From Ancylostoma caninum (taxonomy: Eukaryota > Nematoda > Chromadorea > Rhabditida > Ancylostomatidae): a stretch of 64,000 nt of DNA. The notes below the pieces were generated by a model. It was not told the DNA's origin and did no database searches. It was given only the letters and a program-made list of their open reading frames with translations. This document shows, one piece after another, positions 13,701 to 24,245 of the stretch (its first letter is position 1; each line of letters starts with the position of its first letter). The stretch lies in assembly GCA_037903475.1 (NCBI GenBank), contig JBAJFG010000073.1, positions 186,001 through 250,000 of the forward strand. The letters are read 5' to 3'. The position numbers and the translations under genes were made by a program.

Positions 13701-15755
13701 ATTTCTGCATCCCTCACTAGTTTTCTCCAACCTGGTCGATGTATTCATTGTTCCACTCTGTTCTGAAACTTTTTCCAACTTCGGATTCTAAGCACAAGCC
13801 TAGTCTGGGAATGGATTGTCCTAAAAAACGGGAGTGACATCACTTGCATCTCACATGCCCTCTATGGAATCGTGCAGTACTGTTGCTTCCTACAGTCCTG
13901 CACATCTCATGCAATGGACCCGTACTTTCCCGCGGTTGTTCCGCACGTACGAACTGTCTGCTCGCAGTAGACTGGTGTGCAAGAACACTGAAAATCCTTT
14001 GAGAAACAAAATTTGAGGCGCAGTGGCGAAAAAGAACCAAGTACTTGGTTTTTTCTTTCCTAACCAAACACTTCAACTTTAACACAGAATTACTCTCTTG
14101 ATGAACCTGTTTTACACATCCATGGGTGGCTATCCACCTTCTCTCATACTCATTGTAATCGTGGAGTTCAATTGTAAACTCATCATAACCTTGCAACTAT
14201 AAACCCAATGTAGATCCGGTAATTCTGAAACTGGAAGTAGTTACCAGGGTGAAGTAGCCTTTAACCGGTGATTTTCGTGACAAACTATCTATACCTAATG
14301 AGAATTCTTAGGCGCTATGCTTGAATGTTGTTTCATTTCTGAACTATGTTAAGGCACTGACGCAAGGCGTGAGAAAAGCTGCTGGAAATGGCGTTTTGGA
14401 CAATGACACGCTCATGGAATATGCAAACGGTGAGTCACAGATGACCACGAGTTCAACCGGCGAAACTAAACATTTTTTGGAAAGGTACTTCCCTCAAAAT
14501 GTTGTCATTCAATTGTTACTATTTAGCTGTTCATATTGAGCGAGCCCCAAGAACTGATGTGATGACACCTAGTAAACAGGCAATGAATGGAGATTCAGTG
14601 GCGGTGGAGCCAGCTAAGACTGTGAATCCTTCACCTGGATTAATGGATCCTGAGACGAAGCTGAACGCTGAGGAGATCACGGTGTGTTGCAGTGTATTGA
14701 TAAGAAGTCTCCGTTAGGGAAAGTTCTATCTCAGAGCTTTGAAAAATAAAGAATTTTTCGTGAACAGTTCTTCTTAATCTTCAAGAGTGATATTTTCCGG
14801 AAGACTGAGTATCAAGGATAGAGATCTCCTCCTCCTTGCTGTACCTGCAAAAACTCCTGAAAATTCGGAGCCGGATGTTACTCTGTTTTATTCACTTTCA
14901 GATTCTTCGCTCAGAATCAGTAAACTCCATCAATACCAGCTCAGGAAGATCCAGCCGACTTGGTCGAGTATTCACAGCGAAACATGAAAAACACAAATCT
15001 AGGTAAGTCATTCGTACCGCACTGCCGGATCAGCTGCCTTTCTTTCTTGAAAATAATGACCTATTTCCTCTGTGCTCCTTTTTTTTCCAGAGGAAATCAA
15101 CCCCGCGGCGAGGTTGAGATGTCCATAAGATATGCAGACGCAACGAGAAAATTGGTGGTGCAGGTGCTACGGGCTAAACAGCTACTTCCCTGGGATAAAA
15201 ATGGAGATTGTGACCCGTATGCAAATGTAGGCTCTTATTTATTAATTTTTCGCTCACCGAGGTTTACCTTCCCGTTTATATGTGCCTATTCATCCGACTA
15301 TGGTATCCAGAAGGCCAACCGTTGTTGTTTTAAGGTGAAACTCATCAGCATCGAGAATAGCAAAGACGTTCAAAAACGAAAAACTGCTGTCGTGAAAGGC
15401 ACAGTGAATCCCTCTTTCGATAACCAGTGAGTAATTGATCACTTATTTATTTCAGTAGAAGGTGTGCCAAAATACAGCAATTTCTCTCGTTTAGCTTTGA
15501 ATTCGACGTGGATCCCGGCGATCTTCACAATTATAAACTACAAATTTGTGTCAAAGATGATACCAATTATGGAGCTTTCTCCTCAAAACCAATACTTGGA
15601 CAGGTGTGGACGTTTCTCACCAGTTTTCTTGCGATTTTCTCAGAATTTAAATTTCTTATCACATTTTTCTTATCCAGATTGACATCCGGCTATCTTCTTT
15701 GGATAATTGTTCTTTGCCACAACAGTGGGTTCGATTGGAAGCCGAACGAATCTGA
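4596..15755 (+). CDS. esyt-2: Extended synaptotagmin (E-Syt, esyt-2 type), 23 exons
   Basis: This is an ER-anchored tether and lipid-transfer protein of ER-plasma membrane contacts. Exons read: 4596-4753, 4841-4928, 4993-5070, 6131-6214, 6275-6394, 6467-6556, 6616-6702, 7114-7203, 7258-7357, 7489-7574, 7860-7976, 8201-8380, 11149-11226, 12414-12494, 12564-12716, 12836-12890, 14354-14429, 14527-14681, 14902-15002, 15091-15226, 15335-15426, 15495-15603, 15678-15755 (TGA 15753). The product is about 796 residues in order: hydrophobic hairpin, SMP domain, C2A, C2B, a low-complexity linker, C2C. Nearly all junctions keep phase with GT/AG borders. The exception is exon 16 (phase 1) to 17 (phase 0), so a small exon or another donor is missed there. 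The start at 4596 is the first ATG after an acceptor; an upstream exon cannot be excluded. No frameshift was seen in the domains, so the gene looks functional. The large introns carry transposon debris. Confidence 0.93.
4841..7203 (+). other. esyt-2: esyt-2 exons 2-8: SMP lipid-transfer domain
   Basis: Hallmarks of the E-Syt SMP domain appear in order: LPAWVQFPDTERVEWMNK (exon 2), WPYIGEYAKVF (exon 3), TKMDMGDIPCRVGGIKV (exons 4-5), a KLRAVLKPLLPYPPMVGGV strand (exon 6), GMGEMVELPGLMNAI (exon 7) and LPNEIVVPLAPNVDVTKLFF (exon 8). In known E-Syts this dimerising barrel carries glycerolipids between membranes. Intron 3 is about 1 kb; the other introns here are shorter. Confidence 0.9.
7258..7976 (+). 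other. esyt-2: esyt-2 exons 9-11: C2A domain
   Basis: The exons read VIRLKIIEAKNLENRD, then KGKSDPYCEI, then a DLNPVWNEYFE strand and LRIELFDEDQGQDEELGRL. The SDPY and FDEDQGQD loops keep the acidic residues used for calcium binding by C2A of E-Syts. This suggests calcium-controlled membrane binding (inference from family). Confidence 0.9.
8620..9600 (+). pseudogene. Decayed mariner transposase in esyt-2 intron 12
   Basis: Pieces of a mariner-family transposase can be read in order on the plus strand. The first is an FRRGVSCFESKEARIGLPGV-like segment with DPQLVAFIEEHPF (the helix-turn-helix linker region). Next comes GRMKKLDEQMSRILNEYQID (the place of the WVPHEL motif). Near 9190-9420 are LLNKMDSTLLH followed by a region in the position of HDNARPH and YSPDLAP. 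Several frame changes and stops interrupt it, and the second catalytic Asp region is replaced, so the copy is dead. Terminal inverted repeats were not located. Open frames on the opposite strand are shadows. Confidence 0.72.
9601..11148. other. Intron 12 remainder, nothing recognised
   Basis: This AT-rich intronic sequence contains many TTCGAA-like words near 10750-10920. A 130-codon open frame at 10684-11076 has no domain or splice support and is paralleled by an open frame on the minus strand, which points to low-complexity sequence. Confidence 0.5.
11252..12307 (+). repeat. Dispersed repeat with six ~115-bp tandem units, in esyt-2 intron 13
   Basis: It begins ACTAGACGGCATACCCGGCT and ends with an (ATAC)n tract at about 12244-12275 followed by ACTTTATATATAGAGAT. 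Between these, a unit containing GGTTATCATATTCGTGTTCA recurs at about 11455, 11581, 11695, 11811, 11920 and 12037. The edges resemble widespread invertebrate repeats with a tetranucleotide tail near the 3' end. A reversed partial copy lies at about 18010-18939. No protein is encoded. Confidence 0.75.
12891..14353. other. esyt-2: esyt-2 intron 16, unresolved; may hide a small exon
   Basis: Exon 16 ends in phase 1 and exon 17 begins in phase 0, so a missing exon or alternative donor is expected here. A plus-strand open frame at 13416-13766 has a hydrophobic run (LFLVIISLVSLFLAILFF) after a lysine-rich stretch, but it does not fit E-Syt architecture. Reading exon 16 through its donor reaches a stop at 12920-12922. 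Confidence 0.4.
14354..15755 (+). other. esyt-2: esyt-2 exons 17-23: linker and C2C domain
   Basis: Exons 17-19 encode a Ser/Pro/Lys-rich linker with no fold signal. Exon 20 starts the last C2 domain (RKLVVQVLRAKQLLPWDKNG, then CDPYAN). Exons 21-23 read VVKGTVNPSFDNHFEF, LQICVKDDTNYGAF and QQWVRLEAERI before the stop at 15753-15755. The C-terminal C2 of E-Syts binds plasma-membrane phosphoinositides; the KRKTAVVKG basic strand fits that role. Confidence 0.88.
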
Positions 15756-16031
15756 ATTCGCGACGGAGTGGTCGATGACTATGTTTCTGTACAGTGTTGA
15801 CGTTGTCCTTCGCTAGATGTTAAGCTAGATTACTATGAAATAAGTATTACGTATGTGCAGGTTGCGTGATCGCCTACGGATATTTTAGTTGGTGTGCCTT
15901 TGTGTCGAGTTTAGCGTAAATATTGCTTGTTAAGCTTATACTTTGTCTGTTCAGTAAATTGCTATGTATTTTTACCTCTACTGCGCTGCCTCTCGGTTCT
16001 GATCTGATTGAAACAATCGAAAAACGAGATC

Positions 16032-16037
16032 AATAAA
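16032..16037 (+). terminator. esyt-2: Probable esyt-2 polyadenylation signal
   Basis: An AATAAA hexamer lies 277 bases after the esyt-2 stop codon, in AT-rich sequence and before the MULE-like repeat. It is the most plausible end of the transcript. Confidence 0.5.
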
Positions 16038-16143
16038 TATGGAATGAAGAATTTGCTCCTTGGAGTGTTCCTATTCAGCTGTTTAACAAAACAATTGATT
16101 AGGGTGGTTGTATACAATATATGGAATATCCCTTGTTAGCCTA

Positions 16144-17094
16144 GACAGAGGACGAGAAACTGTTGGAGATGATCTTCATTGGTGGTTACATTACTACGCT
16201 ACTATTGTATGTTTGAACTTCTTCTATAGCATATTGAGTGGAATTATCCCGAAAGGGACTGCGAATGGGCCCTATACGAATGCATAAGGGCGCTGTTCAA
16301 CACCTCCAAGCACAGCGACTCCTTGCACAACAAGTTAAAGCACATACTTCTCCGCTGCAAGGAAAACAGAAGCCTGGATACGGTACCGTTCGCACTGGGT
16401 AAAGCATTCGCATGATCGTGTCCTACAACTGACTTTAGCGGTGAGCAAGTTCCTATTATATTTCGGGGTTAGTGTCAATTGTGGCCAAGAAGTACTTCAA
16501 TTTGCAGCATATTGAGTGGAACTGTTTGAGGAGGAACCATGAATGGGCCATATGCTACTGCATAAATGCGCTGTCCAAGTACGCCGAGTCCTGGCACAAC
16601 AAGTTGAAGCACATACTTCTACACAGCAAGCAAAATAGAAAGCTGGATACAGTAACGTACGCACTGGTAAGGCGATTCCGCGAAATAACTCCACCTTTGT
16701 AGTCCACTTTACCTCATTACCCTCTATCACAAGTTGCATACTGCGATGGTCATGAAGCTCAGATTCCAGTCTAAATGCTTTACTCTACAGAAATTCAGCG
16801 GGAATTTTTCACGGACACTCACCTTTTCAACAGTGTTTCCATCATTTTCTCTTTAGTTTGATGTGACCATAAACTGCCCCATGATAAAGTGATTGCAGGA
16901 CTTATTGGCCACAATTACATTAACCCCGAAATGTGTTAGGAACTTGCTCACTGCTAAAGTCAGTTGTAGGTCACGATCATGCGAATGCTTTACCAGTGCG
17001 GTTACTGTATCCAGCTTTCTATTTTGCTTGCAATAATAGCGTAGTAATGTAACCACCAATGAAGATCATCTCCAACAGTTCCTCGTCCTCTGTC
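16144..17094. mobile_element. MULE/SWIM-like transposon remnant with ~60-bp inverted ends
   Basis: The ends are inverted repeats: 16144-16204 (GACAGAGGACGAG..) matches the reverse complement of about 17036-17094. Inside are three related coding stubs. Two are plus-strand (about 16226-16440 and 16503-16690) with a WHNKLKHIL...NRKLDTV-type motif, and one is minus-strand (about 17059-16855) with RKLDTVTALVKHSHDRDLQL. This pattern (aromatic-His-Asn..Lys, then Asn-x-Arg/Lys-x-Asp) resembles the C-terminal part of MULE-type transposases. Stops and frame changes show it is dead. Confidence 0.55.
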
Positions 17095-18009
17095 GAAGTG
17101 AGCCAGGTGATGAAAGAAACGAAACCCGACTCGAACTTCAAGGGTACAGACTCAACTAGCAGCGATTCGATAACTTTGTTAGCAGTAGGAACGAGAGATT
17201 CTTATAAAACAGTACGGCTAAACTGTATCAAAATCAACATGAAATAAAACCAAACACATACCTCTGGATATTCCTTGTGCTTTCCTTGCCAGGTTTGGCT
17301 CAAATGGAACGAGTACAACACCTTGATTGCCTTTCTTAACGGAAACACCTTGAATATGTGAAAAACGTAGGTATCGTCCGTCCTTACCTATCTCGGGTCA
17401 AAGTTAGAACACTTAAGAAAGCTACATTTTAGAACATGAACAACATTTTAGAGAGCAATAACATTCATTACAATGAAGTCACATTAACTAACTTCGAAGA
17501 GGACTTCCACTTCTGCGGGGCACATGCGGAATGAAAGTAGGTGAGCACAAGGAAATTCATAGCCGCCGTCACCACTCACAACTAACGTGGCTAGTTGGAA
17601 AACGTACTTCGCTACGTTCAAAGTATCCTCAAACACAACATCTCGGTTTCCTTCTTCCCATTCTAGGTAACGAAAGCTAAAAACGGCAAATTGCCAAAGA
17701 AAACCAAACATATGCATAAATATGCCCTACCAGCCAAGGAAAACCACACATACATTCCTTGTCGAAAAGATAGACGGATTGCGCGTGCGGTTTTATATCG
17801 TCGCGGCCGCAGAGTCGCGTTGGGACCTACCGCACCCTCTCACTTGGAGCATGTGTTCGTGTGTCAGACATTAATAAATCTGAATAGTGATACAGAAGCG
17901 AAAACCGTTGAAAATACGATCGAAATGCACCAGAGCATTCTAACGATATCTCAAGAAGGAACATTTCGCAAATGAAAGAAAGCACAAAAATATTGATTGA
18001 TTCATCGAT
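17095..18009. other. Unassigned; possible further MULE/SWIM debris
   Basis: A minus-strand open frame at 17717-17484 contains YEFPCAHLLSFRMCP, which recalls the Cys-x-His half of a SWIM zinc finger and would fit the neighbouring MULE-like remnant. Evidence is weak. No other coding signal was recognised. Confidence 0.3.
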
Positions 18010-18939
18010 TATATCGGATTTATTGATTTTTTGGTACTTCTGCCCACGGACTGGCCAGAACATGTCCAATGGGGTTCTTCAATACGCTGAACACGAATAT
18101 AACAACCATTTTGCACCAAACTATTGATATATTGTTTTTTTTTTAAACTTTTGCTGAGTGGTCGGTGAGGGCAAGTTCACTAGGGTTCTTCAATACGATA
18201 AACAGGAATATTTATTTATTTATTTATCAAATGCACTCATGGTGCTCCAAACACTTGTTGAAAGGAAAAACACCATACAGAACTAAGGAAGAACGAAAAA
18301 AATGCTTTGAAAAATTATGAATTTTGAAAAACAATACTCAAGCATCATAGCTATTATCGCAGTTGCGTAACACACACTAAATCCCTTTATAAATGTGGGT
18401 AGAAAAAAAACACCCTCTTCATAGTCCACCATAAGGCCTCGAACTTATATGACCAAGATAACCAAGGTGTGATTGCGTCACAACCACTCTCGAGCGGCAG
18501 AGAGCAGGAGGAGGCACCAGGGCGAATGGCCTGAATTTCCATGCGTACCCCGGCGGGTGTAGCACCTCTTTCAGTCCCCATGCACGCCGCTTCCCAGGTG
18601 ACCATTTTATGACTACCATTTTGCGCCGGAATATTGTTTTATTGAATTTATCGACTTTGTTGACTTTTCCAGATACTTTCGCTCAAAGACGGACAGGGAC
18701 AAATCTGCAGGGGTTCTCCTATGCACTGAACACGAATATAACAACCATTTTGCACGAAATTAACAATTTGCTAGGTTTATCTACTCCCTTTATTCGGGAA
18801 AAAAAGATTGCCGAGGTTATTTAACATGGTGAACACCGAGACGATGAGCGCATCGAATGTATCAGTCTCCCTAACTGTCCACATCAGTGTAAAAAGTCGG
18901 TAGTAAAAATACAGGGCGAAACCGGGTATGCCGTCTAGT
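18010..18939 (-). repeat. Second, reversed and interrupted copy of the intron-13 repeat
   Basis: It ends with the reverse complement of the ACTAGACGGCATACCCGG edge (18922-18939). It contains reversed unit motifs (GAACACGAATATAACAACCATTTTGC) near 18090 and 18728. About 18190-18610 is unrelated sequence that appears to be inserted. The ATAC tail end was not found. Confidence 0.65.
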
Positions 18940-19521
18940 CATTAAATATGTATTGTGAAGATTGAACGATGAACGTGGAATTATCCCTTTGCCGAGCTGC
19001 CGAGAATTGCTGGATGTCGATGCAATACAAACAACCCACGATGCTACACAAACCTCTGAGAACCTGGCCACAAAATTTCCTTGCGCAACGTTTCCTATGA
19101 CCTGCACCAGACACATTGACACATTGATTATAATTTTTGCACACATAATTGTTTGTCGATTACACGAAGATATGTAGAAGCGATCAGAAGGGAAACTAAA
19201 GTGATTATTACGAGAGTTATTTTCACGAAGTTGTTTATACTAGGAATTATTATTGTTATTATTATTACTATTGGGAATTATTGTTACTACTACATTATTT
19301 TTACTATTATTATTAGGAATGAAAGAGTTATTTATTATGCTCTTGTCTTTGTGCCTCACTGGATGTCCACTTCTATTGCGTTATTGAGTCACTCTTTGAT
19401 GACTTTATACTTGTTGAATTACGGGATATAATTCCTTCTTCGGATATTACCATTAAGTGCAATTGCAAAATTATTATATACAGAAGCAATCAATCAATTT
19501 AGAAGGCAATGCCGCGTGGCA
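18940..19521. other. Unassigned AT-rich sequence
   Basis: A (TTA)n-rich stretch at about 19240-19320 creates open frames of Ile/Tyr-rich low complexity. No gene is supported. Confidence 0.5.
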
Positions 19522-19572
19522 AGACCTAGATGACTCTGGATACTGACAAAGTACCCAGAGTCATCTAGGTCT
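19522..19572. repeat. Perfect 18-bp hairpin
   Basis: AGACCTAGATGACTCTGG at 19522-19539 is an exact reverse complement of 19555-19572, with a 15-base loop. It stands alone between unrelated sequences and may be a very small foldback element. Confidence 0.8.
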
Positions 19573-19837
19573 AATGCAGAACTATCCATAGAAATCTCAA
19601 TGGAAAGAGGAGAAGAGCGTGGGGCTTCCATTTTTCCATAGTGCCCGTCACTGTTCTGCACCGCTCGAGCATTCCGAAATGCAACATCGTTTCTCCCTTG
19701 TGAAGTGGGATCATCTAGAACGCGGTTGCTCCTGAATGCTTATACGTATCTTTGGACTCAAAGCGGGTGGATCAGCGAAGTCCTGTGGAATATTTGGCAA
19801 CACTGTCCCGCATTTCTATTTTTTCACAACGTGGCGA

Positions 19838-20993
19838 CCATGGCTGTGCGTTACTAACGTAACGAATTAACGCATTAACCCGTAACGACCATTTTCGGCC
19901 TAACGTAATTAATTAACGGATTGATGAAAAATCTCAAAAAAAAGCCGCTGGAATCCATTTCGTTAATAGGCCTTATAGTATTAGAAATGTGTACTTTTCT
20001 TGTTCGACACAATCTCCTCGTAATGTACAGCAGATTATACGTATCACGACGATGTGTAGTTTGTCATAGGCTTGAAGCATCCAAAGAACAATCTTTCGTG
20101 AACATTTTATCGTCTTAGCTTTTATGAACTAAAGCCATGGTGGTGGGTATAGCTGTATAGGTCTTGAGATTAAATACACTAATGAGAACTTTCATGAAAC
20201 TGCAACTATTTTAGGAACTGGATGCATACCTTGCGCAGGAGCCATAATTCTCTACATAGTGGTCCTTTTGAGTATCGGAGGAGCGATAATAACATCTCGA
20301 AATCCCCTCATATCAAAAGGGTGGCATACAAATACCTTCACACACCGGCACCTGAATGCGAGCGTCTCTTCCCAACAGCAGGCTTGATTCTGTCAGTTCT
20401 AACAATAAGAACCAGCTTGACTGTAGAAAACCTTGAAAAACTGCTCTGTTTGCACCATAGATACTTATACTAGAGTTCTGGGATTCTGAGCTACGTCTGT
20501 GCGCCTTATCGTTTGAGTCTCTCACTTTCTCCTATGAAGGTTAAGATATCAAGAGCTCTCATCTGTTCCTATTGCCAAAGATTTATTGAGAAAGTTGTGA
20601 AACAAAATAACCTCACTCTTAACCAAAGGCATTTCTACCACTTATCTTTTTTAAAGTCGTCTGACGGCTGCCTATGTTCGTTTGCCTACATGCATTAAAG
20701 AGAAATTATCATTTTTCATTGTTTTCATCTCGCTATACCGTACTTTCAGAGCCAGATACAAACAATGTTAGCATTTGCTTCAATTATTTGTTGAATTTAC
20801 AGCTTACTTGCTCTGAATATCAGTCAGGGAACTCGACTGCTTGTTAGAGCTGATGAAACTCAACAACATATCCATAAGTCCGTCTTCTAACGAATTAACG
20901 GATTACCGCATCAACGCGTAACGGCCACTTTTGGGCTAACGTAACGAATTAACGGATTAACGAAATTTGAAATTTCTCTAACGCACAGCCCTG
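19838..20993 (+). mobile_element. hAT-family transposon remnant
   Basis: The edges read (C)CATGGCTGTGCGTTA on the left and, reversed, CAGGGCTGTGCGTTA on the right, a typical hAT-like terminus. Just inside each end lies a copy, in direct orientation, of an AACGAATTAACGGATTAACG-rich block (about 19855-19921 and 20890-20963). A transposase fragment is at 20222-20473. At 1.16 kb the copy is too short for a full hAT transposase of 550-700 residues. Flanking 8-mers GTGGCGAC and GGCGAGAC match only partly, so the target duplication is uncertain. Confidence 0.65.
20222..20473 (+). pseudogene. hAT transposase C-terminal dimerisation-domain fragment
   Basis: The reading RVAYKYLHTPAPECERLFPT followed by AGLILS and LTVENLEKLLCLHH is the hATC signature of hAT transposases (consensus pattern: A-x-x-Y-L, P-x-x-S-E-R-x-F-S-x-A-G, N-x-E-K-L-L-F-L). 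The Ser before Glu-Arg is replaced by Cys. The upstream catalytic domain is absent apart from unrecognisable open frames, so this is a relic. Confidence 0.75.
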
Positions 20994-21253
20994 GGCGAGA
21001 CCCACATCCTATGGCATTCCTGGCGACCCTGTGATCATGGGATAGTGATTTCATCACCTCCGCTGGTGATCTCGCAGCAGCGGGGTAAGAGAGTGTTTGC
21101 TAGCGTTTAGGTCTGCTTTGAAACAATTATAAAGGTAGGAGAAGGCCGGGACACGGGCATCGAATGAGGGTGGTCCGTTTGGCCCAGTAGTGTGGAACGG
21201 TGAGGAGAACTCAAGAATGCGTTTTCACAGATGGGATAAGAATCCGCCATGGT
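20994..21253. other. Flank of the Penelope-like element; degenerate repeat units
   Basis: From about 21170 the sequence carries two further copies of the roughly 60-bp degenerate motif (RTCCGYNNTGGTSCAATAGTG) that also fills the adjacent 396-bp repeat. The element's terminal region may therefore extend further left than the duplicated part. Confidence 0.4.
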
Positions 21254-21649
21254 GCAATAGTGTGGAGAGCATCGGATACGGGTGCGTCGATATGGGGTGG
21301 GTCCGCTGTGGATCAGGAGATTGAAGAACGCTGGCATACGAGTCTGCCGATAGAGAAGAGGTCCGGTTTGGTCCAACAGTGATGAAAACGCCAGAATATG
21401 GGTTCACCTATGGTAGATGGGCCCGCCGTGGTCCAATTGTGATAGATTTAGGAGCAGAAACACCAACAACTGAAGTATCAATGGGAACTGAGTAGGCTGT
21501 TCTAATATGAAACGTTCTATTCACTAGAGAGCGAAAGTCGGTGCGAGAGCGGAAACTGTGTTCATATCACGAATATGTTGATCCTATGACGACATTATAA
21601 AGGTAGCCGCGTGCACACACTAATAGCCTAGTGAGCATGCTCCTTCAAA
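21254..21649 (-). repeat. Downstream pseudo-LTR of the Penelope-like element
   Basis: This is a direct copy of 24246-24641. It contains at least three degenerate units of about 60 bp around a (G/A)TCCG..TGG.(T/C)CAA motif. No hammerhead-ribozyme core (CTGANGA with GAAA) was found by eye on either strand. Confidence 0.75.
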
Positions 21650-21911
21650 TAGATGAAAAAATTAAGAATACAGTAATCTCTATCAAGTGTGAATTGAAAG
21701 TTAGCCCATTTCAGCTCTTTATCCCCTACACGGGGAAGGTGAAGAAAAGTTAGCCACTCCAGAAACTCGTCGGTAGGGTGAGAGTGGCACCATTATGTGA
21801 GGGAGAAATGAGAATATAAGGGGGATAGAAATTTGTTGCTTTTATACTTAGTAAAGGGCGGGAAGAGATCAAAAAAGGTCGAGATCAAAATGTTGAGATA
21901 ACTAGGATCAA

Positions 21912-24150
21912 TTACCATTTTACAGAGAGAACTAAATTCTTGACGAATTTTTTTAAACGGTAAATCTTTTGACGTTCTTCATATTTATATGTGGTAGATT
22001 TATTATTATAAATACATTTGAAGATAGCAAGTATAGTAATACTGTCATCATATTGAAGTGATCTTAGTAATTTAACAAGTAAAATAAGTCTTTCTTCAAA
22101 ATCTTCGAAAAATGCACAGGCTCTAGAAATTCTGAGCACTTCTGTATAAATAGTAGCTATTTTTAACTTATCGGTAACGTATGAATATCCATGACAAAAC
22201 CTGTTAACTTTAAATTGAAAATGATCTGTTTTATTAAATTGTTTAGTATGAATAGTATCATTAAGGATATTTATTTCAATATCTAGAAAGTTGCACTTAT
22301 ATGGTGGGGAATTAGTTTGCTCCAAGCTTAGTATGTTATTGTATATGTTGTTAAGTATATTAAAAATACTATTGTCATCCATGTTATGAATGATGAGAAT
22401 ATCGTCCATATACCTAAAGGGATAGTAGATTTTGTCAGGTAGCCATAGTTTTATGGAATATTTATATTCTAGGTAAGCAAGATTAAGATCTGCTAGGAAG
22501 GGCTAGCATTACCTCCTTGTGGTACTCCTTTGACTTGTTTAAATAATTTATTTCCAATTCTACAGAAGCTATTGGAGAGAAGGTATTCTACTAGGTATAT
22601 AATATCATACATGTTATGGTTTCTATAATTAGATCTTTCCGCTGGAGCGTCGGAATAAAATACTTTGTTGTTAGTACAGCAAATGTAACTTTTATTGGCA
22701 TTTTTGAAGCAAATATACATGATATGTACCAGGTTACTAATTATGACTGAGTGTGGAATATTAGTGAACATATTCGTAAAGTCTGCGGAGAAAATTTTTT
22801 TTGTTATGCCCTATTATTTGTGTGAGTTGTGAAGAGATATTTATGTTATTAATGGACCAAAAAGTATTGGAGCAGTTTTTATTTTTCTGTACATTATGGG
22901 CATAGTTCTTGAAGTGCTTCTTTTGGAAAGTAAAGATATTCATTATTTCTATAGCCAAAGACTTAGTACTGCTGTTGAATGCTCTAGTGATGAACCTGAA
23001 TTTAGGGGGGTTTTTGTGCAATTTAGGGATGCAATTTAAAATTGGTATATGGGGATTAGGTGTTTGATTCAGTTTTAATGCAATAGTTTGATTGATATGT
23101 CTAGTAATGACCGAAAGAATGTTTTCTTTTTGATAGTAGGTATAGAGTTCATTGCCTTGGTTAGGATTATTGTTACCCATCTCATTTAAGATAATGTTTA
23201 AGTAGTGGTGTTTACAGACTATGCCATAGTTAGAACTAGCTTTGTCCAAAGGGCAGAATATAAAATGCTTCTGAAGGTATTCAATCTCCGAATAAGGGAT
23301 GTTAAGTTCGTCGGTTCTTTCTAGACTAGGATATAACAAACGTCTACACTTAGTGTTAAGGATGAAGTCATAATAATTACGTATTTTATCGGCAGTATAC
23401 ACATCCAGTTTAAACTTACGATGTATACTGGAAATTGAATTGTTAAAGAAAATAGTCCATACATTAATAATTTTACTTGTATTAATCTTACTATGAGTTC
23501 GATATTTAGTGCCTTTAGCTAAAATGTCATGGATATTGTAAGATTTAAAAATATCTGCATTGCCAGACATGTTGGTGTGTAGGATCAATAAAAGGTTCAA
23601 ATCTATTACAAATACAGGAGGAATTAATTTCATTAGTGTCTTCCAGATTTCTAAGAAATTTGTTGTAATTGAATATTATAGAGGATAATGGTTTAGGATA
23701 ATCATATATAATTCTGAAGGGGGTGAATTCTTTATTGGAATTTTTGGTGATTTCTCTGATAACGAATTTACTGTTAATCATTTTAGAGAGATTAATTTTA
23801 TCGAGAATATTGCTGTAAAACGGAAATTTAATATTGATAAATTTTCTAGGGGTTAGTTCCCTTAAGTATGGGTGTATGTTTAAAATGGTAATGACAAAGG
23901 ATGCTTAGTAAGCAAGCTTTATCTCTATTATTAATATTAAAAGGAACTGTGGGAGAGAATGCTAGGTGAATGAGTTTATTGATGTATGAGTTATTCTTAG
24001 ATTTGAGATACCTAAAAATGTCAGACTAAGAAGAGTTAGTATGACATAGATCTGTGATTTCATTAATTATATCCTCCTTACTATTGTCTTGTTTATTACG
24101 TTTCTTATCATCATTACTTCTATTATCCCGTCGTTTTATAACGTTCAGAC
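21912..24150 (-). pseudogene. Penelope-like reverse transcriptase, frameshifted
   Basis: Reading on the minus strand from about 24150 to 21912 gives a lysine/asparagine-rich N-terminus, then HPYLRELTPRKF, a PLDKASSNYGIVCKHHY block, IPKLHKNPPKFRFITRAF, SADFTNMFTNIP, GVPQGGNASP, the catalytic YMDDILI and FLDIEI. These are RT motifs in the order and style of Penelope-like elements. Single-base frame shifts occur near 23575, near 22785 (within an eight-A run) and near 22492. The C-terminus ends in SVKW with no GIY-YIG nuclease. The alternative, another RT clade, is less likely because of the LHK motif and the direct repeats. Confidence 0.75.
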
Positions 24151-24245
24151 TGAAAAAGGGGTGATTTTTTGTGTGAAAGAGAGGATTATTGATTGAGAAG
24201 ATATTACCATAACCCTTAATGTTGTCGTTAAGACCGAAAGAAGAC

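Noticed and set aside
13416..13766. Plus-strand open frame with a transmembrane-like run in an esyt-2 intron
   Set aside because: It has no splice-compatible boundaries, no match to E-Syt architecture, and a T-rich composition that easily yields hydrophobic runs.
21254..21649. Hammerhead ribozyme in the Penelope terminal repeat
   Set aside because: GAAA-type boxes occur, but no CTGANGA box with compatible stems was seen on either strand.
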